From contig CAJFCJ010000005.1 in the NCBI GenBank assembly GCA_904063045.1, forward strand, positions 837,167 to 901,166: a stretch of 64,000 bases of DNA. The letters run 5' to 3'. The stretch comes from Dimorphilus gyrociliatus (taxonomy: Eukaryota; Annelida; Polychaeta; Dinophilidae). The translations under genes and the position numbers were made by a program. The notes under the pieces were generated by a model, which ran no database searches, was not told the DNA's origin, and saw only the letters and a list, made by a program, of their open reading frames with translations. Within the stretch, counting starts at the first letter, position 1, and each line of letters begins with the position of its first letter. Below, piece after piece: positions 1 to 13,042 of this stretch.

Positions 1-1243
1 TTTAATCCTATTACTCTTCCATATTAGGAAATACTGTATATCTGTCATTTTATCGAGTTGATAATTTTCTACGGGAATAGCTGGCGAAGAGAAAGAAGAT
101 AAATTAAGAGAAAGGATACTAGCCGTTTAGGAAGAATAGATTGAAGTTTTTAATTAGATTATAGAAAGGGAGTTTGTTACTGTTAATATTAAGAAGATCA
201 ACGTAAAGTTATTAACAAAACCTAAAATTAATATACTACACTAATATGCATCCAGCTGTCTAATAAGATTTACCAATTCTTGTTAATTTCTCTCTTCTTT
301 GCAACTTTTCGCTAAGCTATCTAGTGTCGCTTTAGAAGAGAAGGACTGTAAGGTTATTAAGGTGCCAAATGAGCGAATAACTGTCTCTTATTCGAATAGA
401 AGCTTGAACGGTATTACGTTGGACTATAAGTAATGGCATAGACCATATATATCTATAACGTTCAGAATTTACATAATTTATTTATAAAGGATGCCATCAT
501 ACTTAGAAGGTTTAAAATAAAATCCCTGAACTGTATATCAGACAACTATATCAGGAATTATCATGCTTTTCTCTGTATTTTTTGTTATTATTAGATGACA
601 TTAAAAATAAAATTCTATTTTTATTATCCTCTTGAAATCAGCTTACTCTTCGATTAGTTGAGTTATAGACAAAAAACAAAAGAAATAGGTTTTACAAAGT
701 CTCTTCATCCCTCGAAAGATTATTCTTGAGGCTCCTCTCTAGTTTCGTTTTTATGTTTCTTCATTAAATGAGCAAAATCGGATAGGGATACAGTTCTTTC
801 GACTGTATTCATTATTTTTTGGACAAGATATTTCAATCGAATGATTAGGGCAATTTTTACTTTTAGGATGAATGAAGCGATATAATAGAAATAGAGGTCG
901 TTCACCTCTATCGTTATTAGGTAGCTCTAGTCGCTAAAAAAATTCTGCATAAAGTATTGTCGAGATACTATTTCTCTTCTCCCCTTTGTTTATCTTACTC
1001 TCCGCAGCAATACCTTTATGTACCGCTACTTACTATCCTCTCTCTCTCTCTCGCTCTCCGTTTGTTGAATAGGCAAAATGGATAATTCGTAATCTTCAAT
1101 GGAATAATCATACATTCTATACACGTACTGTTTGTTAGTTGGGATTGCTCTTAAACGGGAAGATAAATCAAAGTACTGTTCTTAACGAAATGATCAAACA
1201 AAACTTGATGATAAGATATTTCAAATATTTTACATATTTTCAG
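1..1243. other. No gene identified
   Basis: AT-rich sequence with stops in all frames at short intervals. It holds a short CT-rich microsatellite near 1038-1060. The only open stretch (720-905, minus strand) is short and low in complexity, and I do not support it. If the candidate exon at 1244 is real, this stretch is its upstream intron. Confidence 0.5.
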
Positions 1244-1508
1244 CACAACTCCAGTTGAACGTATAGAATTGAATCGTATGAATAATTACGAAGAAAAAGC
1301 CCTTGATGAGAGGTCAATTGATCTAAGCAGGTTGTATAGAATAATAGGTCAATATTTTAATTTAACACGATTGTCTTTCAGCGATAGGAGCTATACTACA
1401 AGTCGGGATGGAGCGAAAAGCATTAATACCACCGTAGGAAAGAGTTCTAACGAAACTCCTCTAAGAGATTTGATATATTGGGAATCTTCACGTCTGAAAA
1501 ACATTTAG
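1244..1508 (+). CDS. Candidate 3'-terminal exon, protein unrecognised
   Basis: A pyrimidine-rich acceptor ending TTTTCAG at 1243 is followed by an open frame of about 87 codons to a TAA at 1506-1508. The peptide is hydrophilic, starts TTPVERIELNR and ends with WESSRLKNI, and has balanced amino-acid use unlike the surrounding AT-rich noise. It has no membrane segment and no motif I recognise. The exon enters in phase 2 (one base completes the previous codon), so at least one upstream exon is required; I did not find it within the window. It could be the cytoplasmic tail of a receptor or channel, but nothing proves this. A chance open frame cannot be excluded. Confidence 0.35.
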
Positions 1509-4500
1509 CAATTCATTATATACGAATAAATACAAATTCGATATTCGTATGGTTAATTAACAATTTATTTAAATCTTTACGATAGTCCCATTCATATTAT
1601 TTAATTATAACCAAAAAAATAAGAAAAACACGAAAAACCATTGGCAAAACATTCAAGTAAACGCTAAAACGTCTTTCTAAAGGGAATTTTAGCTTTTGTA
1701 CTATAAATTTTATATAGAATTCTCTTTTTTTTTTATTTGCGAACGTCATATTTAATATGGGAATTGCCGATCCTGACAAACAATAAAAAGGAGAAATATT
1801 TTCTTTTTTACCAGTTAAAATCCTTGTATTATCCGAATAATATGGAAATATGGTCGTAGTAGACCAGCTCAAAAATTTCATATCAAAGGATAAACAATAT
1901 CTTCTATTTACTTTTAATATTTGTGATCTTATTGAATTATTTATATGTTAACTGTTAATATAAGCATAAGAAGACAAGATAATTTGACTTTCATTTGACT
2001 AATTTAATAAATTTTATGACTATTTGTATCCAGAATGTATTTTACAAAATGTAATCTGTTAGACGTAAGGCTATGAAGGAAAAAGATAATATTTTATAGA
2101 GTGGTGGGAAAAAGAAGAGAGAGCGAGAAAGAAAGAAAGAGAGTTGCGAAAGCCTTTTTTTATCCGTGCGATAAATGATAATGAATATTTGGAAAACAAA
2201 GCAGCTTATTTAGGTGAACTCTTAAGTACAAATAATATATATATATAAAATATAGATTAAAGAATGAATAAATATTAAATGTTTGTTTTAATTAACAGAT
2301 TTTTTTCGTTTCTATATAAAAAAAAAGTTCTTTTAAACTTTTAAACTATAATAAGCATTTATCAATGATATTTTATCTTCTAGCTTACTTACTTATTTAC
2401 TTACATAATAGTTTTTTTTTTCATCTGTAGAATTTTAATTGATGGTTAAGTGCTTCCTAAAAGTAAAAATATGTCCTCAAACTTTGATAAACTAATTTCA
2501 CATTACAAAGAGAAAGTAACAAAAAAATATATATATATAGATTAATATTATATACTGCATATAAAGTAGATTTATATGTTGTATATCTAATTGTATTGTG
2601 ACATATGTTCGGTATGCTGTGTACATTCGATACAGAACTATGTGGTATTTTATGGCAGTGCTCTAGGGCATATCTTGTTAATCAGGTGATATTCTCCATG
2701 TCAATTTAATTGCATTGTTAGTAACGAAAAAAAAGAAAAGAAAACGATTTTCTAAATATACAAATAAAATCGTTGTCATCTTTTTATTCAATTTGACATC
2801 GTTGATGGAAAAAAGTATGATCAGTAGTGGTTTGATAGATGAGAAATTATATCATTGGTTCTCATATCCTTGGTAAAGAAAGTTAAAAAAATTCCAATTA
2901 TGACCTTGAACGTTTTGTAAAAATTCGTGAGAATTTAGTAAATCATTAAAGAGAATTAATTTACACTTAATTGATTGTAAGGAGACGATTAAAAATTAAT
3001 CTATATTTATACACGATTCCCTTATTATACACCTCTTTTTTTCATTTCTTTCTAGAATTTCTCACTTGATGATGCAACACTTAAGAGGTTTTTTTTATCA
3101 GATATATAGTCAGAGAATGAAAGCAGCCTATTCTAGGTTTCACAAATCAATTTAGCAACATTTCCCTTCTTTTATTCCCTCTAAATAATATTTCCTTCGT
3201 ACTATCTGTATCCTTTCTTCTTTTCAAACCAAGCACACATTCGCAAACTGTCCTAACATATTCTAGCAGCTCCTTCTCACACTTTTAGCCATTGTAGCGC
3301 TTTCCCTCATTTCTACTCTTTTTTATGCGGTATAGGTCTTTTCTTTTCTTTTGCCGAGAGCGTTATTTGACTGTACGAGAATGCTTCGATTAATAGTAAC
3401 TAATCTTTCTTATTATTACATAATAAACAATTGTTAATATTACAGAAAAAAAAGGTATATAGAATTATTTATAATGCAGTTTCTTATTCTTTACGAAACG
3501 CTTTTATTCTTCTATAAAAATGTCTAGTTCAATATTTAAAATTATAATAGAAAATGAAATATTCAACAACTGTTGAAATATCAAATTACTTATCCATCTA
3601 TCTATCTAGCTGTACGTCTATCATCTTCTCCTTTCTAATTGTAATAGCTTTCAACGACCTGGATATTCTTGACAAAATCTTTTTGGGATTGTTTTTCAAC
3701 ATTTATACGGTTTGACTAGATTTGCTTGGACGGATAAGTCTAATTTAGCGGACTAACGGAAATGAGATGTTTTTCTTCTTTCTTTTATCTATGCATAGAA
3801 ATGAATTAAGTAAAGAAGTGAATAAAGTGAAAGAAAACTATATAAGAGTGAGTGGAAGATAAGGGAAGGGGGAGGAGGGGTTGGAAGGCGGAGAGTAGGT
3901 TGAAAGGTAGGTGGGAAAATTTCAATTGATAATGTAATTGAGCTGGAGACAATTTTATCCGGTTGCCGGTAAAAGTCGATAGAATAAAAGGTAAGTCTGT
4001 TTAATCAAGTAAATCATTTCCGGTTTTTTATTTTCCTTTATTCCCTAGTCGAAAGTTGTACGGAAACTGATTTTTAAAATTAATTATTATTAGCCCTATT
4101 TTATATTTATATTAGACAAAAAAAAGAATGTAAATGTAGAAATAAAGAGAAAAAACTAATAGCAGACAACGGATATGTGTTAAAATGTATTTTAGCTTAG
4201 TTTAGTAGACGCTAAGAAAAGTCTAGTACAAAAGTTTAGAATGTTTAAATTCGTTAAATTAAATGTATACCGACAGATTTTCTGCCAGATTGATCAAAGC
4301 TAATAGAAATACAAAGGCATATATCAGAATTCAGAATAAGTAACCTTTTTACTCTTAGATATACGTGATATTTTTGTTTGTTTCAGTTCTATGATTTTCA
4401 TTAAATAAATATCTATTTGTATTATATATCTATATATATACAATGTATATATACATTATATTAGAATAGTTATCAGCTAATTTATTCTAACTAGTTCAGC

Positions 4501-4723
4501 AATGGACCTAAATTAATTACTTATGATGTAATAAAATAGTCAAAACTATTGTAAATTTGCTGATGTAAGATAGTATTATATGCATTATATCAGTCACTTA
4601 TTCATTCTTAATTTCCTTTACATAGAAAAAGTCATTGATTAACCAAATTTTTTTCACTTTCATATTTTTTTTAAAAAGAAAATTAAATATATTCTTTTCC
4701 TTTTTTTCTCAACAAAAACTTAG
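1509..4723. other. Gene-poor stretch
   Basis: AT-rich, with short TA runs and a purine-rich patch near 3840-3910 (GGAAGGGGGAGGAGGGG type). The minus-strand open frame at 1597-1881 is rich in Phe, Lys and Leu, has no motif and looks like chance. I see no exon I can support. Confidence 0.5.
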
Positions 4724-4841
4724 TTTTGCATGCAAAATGCAAACAACCGAAAAAACAATGACGCTTCGAAGGCAACTGATCCAGAATGCGTTGACGTCGG
4801 TACATAACAAGTTTAGACCTAGTTTTAATGACAAAGCATAG
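4724..4841 (+). CDS. Candidate 3'-terminal exon, protein unrecognised
   Basis: A long pyrimidine tract (about 4693-4711) leads to an acceptor AACTTAG at 4721-4723. An open frame then runs to a TAG at 4839-4841. The peptide includes TMTLRRQLIQNALTSVHNKF and ends RPSFNDKA, a basic hydrophilic tail with non-AT-driven codons such as CTT CGA AGG and GCG TTG ACG. No family is recognised. Any upstream exon would lie across a long intron and was not found. Confidence 0.25.
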
Positions 4842-5435
4842 CTTCTTGTCTATTTCTGCTATGTGAAAGAGAATAGTTTCTACTCTGTATCTCTCTTTTA
4901 TTTGTATTCCAACTGTAAATTATGAAATATATATATATATATATATACTTTTCAACTACTTTTACAATAGTTGACAAATAAGGGTCAAAGAACTTTGTTT
5001 TTTTGTTTAAAGCAAGACGATTCGGTATCTTTTTTTATCCCTCTTCTAATAACAGTTATAAAATAAGCCTAATAAAACTGATATATTCAAAGCAGGGAAA
5101 TTAATTCCTTTTAATCATTTCCCCTTAAACGTATAAAAAATGGGGATAAAAGAAATAAAAAAAAATGGAAGAAGAAATAATATTCGCTGAGTCTAAGTTT
5201 TTCTTATCTACATAATATATCTTATGGTTTACGTATAGAAGAAGTGTTGTATTTCTTAGAAATCCGATTGTTTCTTAACTACAATGGTCGATATATGTTT
5301 TTTAGTTTATTTCTTTTACTTTCTATTTTTTCAACCATGACAAATTCCCATATTACAATAGAATCAATTTATTCAATCGAGAAAATGCAAATTGGGGAAG
5401 TTTATTTACAAAAGTTGGTCAGTTTTCCAATGTAA

Positions 5436-5466
<31 letters not shown>

Positions 5467-5901
5467 TACTTTTATTTTCTTTGTATCTGTGAAAAGAAAA
5501 TATCAATAAGAGTTCCATTTTGTATCAAAAATAAAAAAAAGTAATATACTTTTGGAGAGAACAGTTTTTTTTTATTTTCCTCCCTCCGCACCTAATTATT
5601 CCCCTCTCGTTCATCATCTATCGGTCCCAGTTGGAAATTAGTAAAGAGAAAGCGAAAAGATTTTCAAGGGAATCTAACAATTTGGTAAATTTTTAAGACC
5701 AAATATGGCTTCTGAAATTAACGCATGGGGCATGAAAAGTGCACTGATAATGACATTAATAATATTAATTATTCTCCCACTGAAAGATTAATAAATTAAT
5801 TAATATGGCTAGCTATTAGCAAAACTTGAAGAGGCTTTTTTTTTCTCACTTTTTTTTGTGATAAACTCTAAAGGTTACCTTCTCAAGTTGCAATTAACGT
5901 C
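4842..5901. other. Gene-free, with a CT microsatellite
   Basis: Holds an (AT)n run at about 4929-4947 and a (CT)n run at about 5437-5462. No coding signal is supported. The open frame at 5244-5435 runs straight into the CT repeat and is hydrophobic noise. Confidence 0.5.
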
Positions 5902-6295
5902 TTAAAACTTTCTCCTATTTATTAAATGCCTTTTTTTCAATAGGGGTTTTTTTGCTACAACATAGCCTCTCAAGTTATGTTTCCTTAAAACATTCTTGCA
6001 AGTAGTTAGGGATACTACTGATGCTAATTTAGAGGCTGATAAAATTTTTTTTTGCTCCCCAGAAAGGATTTCTGCTAGAAATAAGGCATAATATTCTCTT
6101 ATCCCGCTCACTTGATTTGGGTGGCCTGCCACATCTGGGTAAATCTTCAATTGTACGATGCAATTGAAACTTTTTTCAGATATTTTGGGCACTGATCCTC
6201 GAAATATTTAGCATTTTGGCAATTTTATTCAATGATAGCCCTTCTTGGTGTTTTTCAACAACCAAATGACGAATTCCTTTATCAATGACCACCAT
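5902..6295 (-). pseudogene. Broken Tc1/mariner transposase, N-terminal part
   Basis: Read on the minus strand, this encodes the DNA-binding half of a Tc1-type transposase. The start codon is at 6295-6293. A first helix-turn-helix region (EGLSLNKIAKMLNIS) is followed by an in-frame TGA. The same frame resumes with the GRP hallmark (DLPRCGRPPKSSERD). A frameshift follows, and then the second helix-turn-helix and linker (VLRKHNLRG, AKKPLLKKRH). There is thus at least one premature stop and one frameshift. The DD(E/D) catalytic core is absent, because the similarity ends at about 5902. It is a dead, truncated copy. I did not find its terminal inverted repeats. It is unrelated in detail to the Tc1 element at 21626-22581. 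Confidence 0.8.
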
Positions 6296-9200
6296 TTTTT
6301 TGAATAACCAAAGATACAATTATAATAAGATAATTTCCTATTTGTATTATGCAGCTTAGCATTTGCCTATACTGTCTATATATTTTATTCAGAAAAAGAT
6401 AACAGTCTCCTTATTCTCGTTTCAGATTACGTTGAAAATGGGCGTTAGGATCATATACATACGTACAATACGTAAGAGGTAACTCTGATTAATGTCAGGA
6501 TAATACCCGAACAAAAACAACGATGAGACAGACTTTGAATATACATGAGGCCTTCAATCAGGACAGTATTCGCCTAAGGAATAAAATACTTGTCATTCAC
6601 TTCGAGACTGACCAAGCCTTTGTTGTCTAAAAATATCCAAAATAGAGATATTAAATATGATACTGTTATTCTAAAAGGGGATTACTAGTTGTGGTTTAAG
6701 TAAACGTCAGATTTGTTTGTAATTAACTTCTTTTTTCTAAACGAAAATTAAGAAATACTATATTCAATATACTTAATGAGGAGATATTTTGATTTTTGAT
6801 TTTTTAAGACAAAAAGACAAACATACAGAAAAACAACAAAAACTTTTTAACTTTGACAAACATTAAAAGAAGAAAAAAGCTGTAAAGAATGAGCTAAACA
6901 CAAACTTTTGATCATACTTTGCAGCTTTTTTACTGAAGTTTTATTAAAATATACAAAAAGACATTTTAAACTGTAGATCTACATTATTTATTGACAAGAC
7001 TTTGGTTACAATGATACAGACTTCTTCGTATTAGTAACGTATCTAGAATGAGGTCATTTCTGTATCAAAAATATGCTTCTAGGCATATTTCTAGGAGAAG
7101 CAAGAGGGAAATTATATTCAAATATATTCGTAAAACAAGCCATCGAAGAAGTGCGTCGAATATTTACCGTTTGTCTTTTCGATAAATGACAACTAAAAGC
7201 ACACGAATATGGAGTATATCATGTAGGGAAGAAGGCGAGAGGATAGGGAGTCGGAAGAGGCGACAAAGAGACATTTATCTGATACTATGTACGCATAAAA
7301 TAAGAAGGAAGAAAAGGAAGGCAGGTGATGAGAGAGAGGTTTGGGAAAAGTTTGTTTTCTGTAGTCTCTGTGAAGTCTGAGAATTTGTCTGGGGTCGATG
7401 ATCTGGCAATCCAAAATGACATTTTCTAATACAAAAGAGTATTAGAGGGTCATTATGCGCGGTATAAAAGTATCTGTTATTACATAGGGTAGATGTATTT
7501 TAGACTATGGATAGATATTAGAATTTTGCCTCGAATTTTGTTACCCTTAGGACCTTTTGCATGCGAATGCTACATTATCCAGGCAAAGTCATTGATAGAC
7601 TTTTCGTCTAATTTTCCTTAGCTTTTGCTCCCTTTTCAGCTTTTGTGCGCTTTAAACCATAAATCAAGCTCATGATAGTGATAATCGTTGCAGCTTATTT
7701 TTAGGCTAAGACATGTTTGCAGGGGATTCTCGAAACATTTTCTGACCTAAGTCTCCACTAAAGAGCTTTTGTGATTGTTTGTCAAAAGCATTTTTTTACT
7801 TAGTATAATTATTGAAGGACTCATTTAGGGTCTATTTCCCATACTCCTAAGTTGAAGCTCATTTATCATTTATAACAAATGGAGCTCAAAGCATTTTCTT
7901 ATTTATAAAATCAGAGAGACGGGCGTTGTACCGGAAAAAATTTAGAAGGACGAACGGCTGATAGGATGAAAGAGGTTACGTCAAGGCCAAAAGTGGAAAC
8001 AATAATATACCGTATATAGGTGATATCTATAGACTAATTTTAACACAAACGTTCGCTTATATAGATCATGAAAGGCTCTATAAAAATCGACATAAGTCGT
8101 AAGTGCCTAATTATGTAAAAAATTTTCCTCTCTTCGAGTTTAAAAATAGAAAATATAAAGAATAAGAAGAGATAAAAAAATTGGATCGAATGATCCTGGA
8201 AAATAAATCCCAATAATCTCCAACATTTAATGTTTACTGCCGGAAGATTATTGGTTTACTGATTTAGAATATAACACTCTTTTCATGAAGTAAAGCAAAT
8301 ACAAGACTGTGCGAATAATCCATGTGCAGTTCGATTTGAAATTTTCGATTCCTCCCTTTCAGTCGAACCGATATATTGAATATAAACAATCTCAATTTTG
8401 AAGAATATTGAAAGAATTAATAAATATACGTATATATTTATGTATATATATTTGTACAAATAAAAGGCTTAAGTGTAATAAACTAGTTGTATAATGAGGA
8501 GAAGAAGAAGAAGAAGAAGAAGGAGGAAACAAGAAGAGGAAGAAGACGAGCCTATTCATATTAGCCTTGTATATTTTTATTTTTTGGACAATTTGTACCC
8601 TAGTTTTGGAAATTGAATATTATATATTCTCTATATGGTGCTTATCAATAGTTGTATTGATTAGTCTACTGTTCCCCATTTCCGGATTATATTGATTTTT
8701 AAGTGTCATTTCTTATGATTATTACTATTTCCATATAGTGGTTATTATTTTCATTTTGCATTACTTAGCACACTTTTCTTGTTTGATTCATATTGAAAAT
8801 GAATATCCCATAGACATTTAATTAATTATCTCTTGTTTCTAAATCTATACTATATATATAAATATTATAGATAACAGCTAAGTAAGAGTAGTTAAGAATG
8901 ACATACTATTGATCTGATGATTTATGACACAGCATTCCTATAATCAAAAACTCGTTAATATACAAGTTACAAATTGTATCTTTCAACAGAAAGATAACAT
9001 ATAATCCCTGCGCATAGCTTTCTTTTTCTTTCTATTGCGCAATTCTTATCCACCGCATAAAAAAATTTTAACGGAAATTTGTTTGTTAATATTAAATGTA
9101 TGATAAAAAATAATAAAAAAAATACAACACCATAGCAACGTATCTTTAAAGCTTCTATAATTTTGCAATAGCGTCTATTACGCCTATAGAAAAGACAACC

Positions 9201-11515
9201 TTGTAAAGACTAGTAAGATACCTTATTATCTACTCGATTTAATTGTTCGAGTTATCATTTTGTCGTTGTTTATCTATTTGCTGCCAAAGAAGAAAAGAAA
9301 AATCCTTTACACTGTTAGCGTTTAGCTGGTCGATAAATATTCAAGCAGCTCTGTCTGATTATCTGCTCAGTAAATAATTTACGAGTTTTCATATGCCAGT
9401 AAAGAAATCAATGATGAAAAAGTAGAGTGTTTTTATTTCCTACCTCCCTCCCTTCTTCTCTTCCCTCTCCTCTTCTTAATTTCGTAGTCTACATGGAGCA
9501 AAAGGATATTAATTAATTATCTAATCTACAAAGTTACGTTTTACTTGAAATAATTTCTTAGATCTCTTCCCAATTCCCATAATTTTCAAATCAATAATTT
9601 TTGAAACAAGAACGGAAAATTTTGACTCGAAAACAGTTATTTTTAATATTAAATAGAATTAGGGAAGAAAAAATCTGCAAATAGGCTATGAAAGGTTCTA
9701 TTTTAATAATTCAATAATATTTTTTATATAACTGTATAGTATAGTATGTTCTTAATTAAAATTTATTACACTTTTTCTCTTTAATTTTCAATTATTTACT
9801 TAAAAAAAATTTCAATAAGGCAAACAATAACGTTCACGTATAGATAGAAGATTTTCTCTTAAATGAACAATATATTATACATATAGACATACAGACACAT
9901 TTATATATAGTATATATGTTTTGAATGAATATTTTTCATATTATTATCATGCACCTAAAAATTCATAAAATATTGAAATAACGTTCATTAGTTATAAATA
10001 CTAAGGCTTTCTAATATTCAGTGTATACTGTATAGTTTGTATAAAACACTTTAGCTGTATTATGTTTTGTTGGGAGAAAAAAATCAAATAGGGTGCGTTG
10101 CTGGAGAAAGACTTATCAGTGATTGGTGCGTCTATAGTATATTTAACATTGGAGAGGGCGTTTTTTTCGCAGTGTTGCAGTTGCAAAGCGATCTACTACA
10201 AGTCAAACATGCTTGGCAGGAAGGTTTGTTTACTTCTTTTTGTAAATGGGATATGTCTGATTTCCTTGAACTGTGTTGGCTAAGTATATTAATGGCTATT
10301 TTACAATTATTATTATATTTATATATATATATATATATATCAATAAATAAAAAGGAACAAACTTTTTAAACAAGAAAAAAAAATACACTAGAAGAGAACA
10401 GTAAAGAAATGGAATTTTCTTTTCTTTCAATTTCTTCTATTTCTCTTCTTCTGCGTAGTTTGTATAGGGAATGGTAGTCATTTGGATTTTAACGACGAAA
10501 TTTGTCAATGTATAACACTACTTTCTAGTAGTTAGGTGAAGTTTTTCAAGAAAGAAAACCTAACGATGTTAATTGAATAATTGTAAAGTTGTTGGTTTAG
10601 CTAAAATTAATATCTTAGAAACATTTCTTCATTTGACCTTTTCTTCTCTTTTCGAACCGTTCAAATAAGAGGCTGAAAATCTAATTTGTTTATCCAAACT
10701 AAAAACATTTACGTCCCGAAAAGACCCAAAGGTATATATTAACAAGAAAGAGAGGATATGATTGGACGGCTAATATAATAACTATAGCAGCACATTCTTA
10801 ATGAAACATGGGAAAAAAAGAACAAAAACTGTTTCTATTACAATTCTTAGTTGGTCGTTTGTTATAAAAATTCAAATATTATTTTTATTAGTAAAGTTCA
10901 CAAAGTGTATGAATATTGAAATAGTTTTTATATGAGATATCTAGTGTCTTACGAATTGATATAGAAAATTTTCCCTCGATTTTTCCTCTCTTCCTCAGCA
11001 CTCAAGAAGAGAAAATGTATATCGAATAAACCATAAATATACTAATATATACATACTAATATGTATTCATATAACTAAATATAAAACTAAAGACAGAACA
11101 AGCGATAAATTACGTTTTATTTTGTCTTAGAATGATATTCGCTCGATTTGCACTTTTAAAGACCTTTCTAGGTGGAAAAAGAAGTGTAATGGAAGCTAAA
11201 AAAATCCCTAATCTTACTAGTGCACTGAAATGATAACTGTAAATGTTAAGAAATTGATTCTGATTGTATCCTAGTGTGAAAAAGAGCAAAAATGTCACCC
11301 TACTTAGGATTCTCTCTACGGAAAAAAAATGCTAATAGGAGTGGGAAGGGAGGGTGAAGATGGATAAAATTCGTTTGCAATTGTATATCTGGAAATATGT
11401 CATTCGCCTAGATGGTTGATTTGAATTCTAATCAATCGAGAAAAAATCGTAAAAAGTACACTTTAATCGACAAAATGAGACGCTTTATAATAATAGGCAA
11501 CGAAAGCAGAGAGTG

Positions 11516-11550
<35 letters not shown>

Positions 11551-13042
11551 AGTCGGAATAGCAGTATTGGCAAGGAAAATATTTAAATTTTGACTAAACT
11601 CATCCATTACTACGCCTCGAAATTTGGTTCTAATTAATTTTAGCAACATTTGAATCAATTTAGAGAAGATATCAAAGGGTTTTTTATTTATTTGCTATAC
11701 AGTTTTACGTGTGTTACCTAGGTGGTATTACTACTCACACGTTTTATCCGTTATTTAGAATTCATAGTGGTTCCAGATACATATCAGTCTATACCGTTAT
11801 ACTAAGAAGGGATTAGCAATGGTCCTGTTTATTTATTTATTTTTTTATTTGCTTCCTCTCTTTATTTTTACCTCTGCGATTACAACACTAGAACGAAGAC
11901 TACAAAGTAGTTGACCTAGTTAATCAAAGCTCACGTATTAATTTCTCTATTGATCTATAATTTCTTTAAAGTTAAAGTAAACAATTAAAAAACATTTACA
12001 GTTTAATTAAGCAAGGAAAATGTATGTTTAATTTACCTTTTTTGTTTTATACGAAAGAAGATTTTGGACTTAAACTAGGACAGATTAAAGGAGAAAAATT
12101 CGAGGTTGAAAAGTTTCCTAAGTGTTAGCAGAATTCGAGAATTTTATTTTAACAGATTGAAAGGTTTTACTCGTTTCTGATCTACTTCTTGCTCTTATTA
12201 CTTTACTTTTCTTTCGTCTTGAAAAATTCTCATGAGCAACATTTTAAGCATACATACTTACAGTATAGTCTTGATTGAACGTTAAGTTGCCGTTATTTAC
12301 ATAATCCAACCGCGTTGTAAATCATTCATTAGGCATTGAAAGTTATTAGTTACATTTAATATTGGAAAGGAGTATGAATTAGATATATGGTAAAATATTA
12401 ATAGGCCTATTTATAATTTATACTCCTACTGCAATGATTTTCTATTTTGATTTGGAAGATAAATGTAACAAAAATATAGATGATGGAATAGTGAGAATTT
12501 TTCCTGTCTCTTCGCATACATGTTTTCCGCTCTTAAAATAGAGTAGTTTTCAGAGACAGAGAGTTTGTTATTGGAGATGAGAGTAACTTTACATAAAAAT
12601 CCGTTAGAGTTTAGCATGGATGGGCAGTGCCGATAAATTAATTCCAGAAGAGAGATTAAATTAACTATAGTGGAGAAACTGCAAGAAAAATTAGGGAGAA
12701 GGAAACTTTAAAGAGATTGGAGTAAAGATAGACATTTGGCGAGTAGGTTCTTGATGAGAAAATTTAGTTTTATTCGAAAAAGAGATAATATGAAAAATTA
12801 GGCAAATAATAAACGATCAAAGTGGATTGGGTAAATAGAGTATAAACAGATGTATAAAAGAAATTAGGTGAGATGGGGGAGGAAGTATCAAAATCCCTTT
12901 TCCAATGCTTCTTTATTTCCACTCTTCCTCTTTCACTTCTTCTTTTTGAATTATTCTATTAGGCATTATATTATAGAAAAAAGGGAAGTGTGGGGGAGGA
13001 CAAAATTTTAGATTTGACTTTCAAATACCTTTCTCTTTGCAG
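6296..13042. other. Long gene-poor stretch
   Basis: Roughly 6.7 kb with no exon I can support. Contents are a GAA/GAG-rich repeat at about 8494-8526, a (TA)n run at about 10319-10340 and a (GA)n run at about 11519-11548. Several open frames under 100 codons (for example 7186-7380 and 10067-10369) end in low-complexity sequence and lack splice signals or motifs. The 3' end of this stretch (TTTCTCTTTGCAG at 13042) is the acceptor directly before the GPCR start codon, so part of it is probably a 5' UTR intron. Confidence 0.45.
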
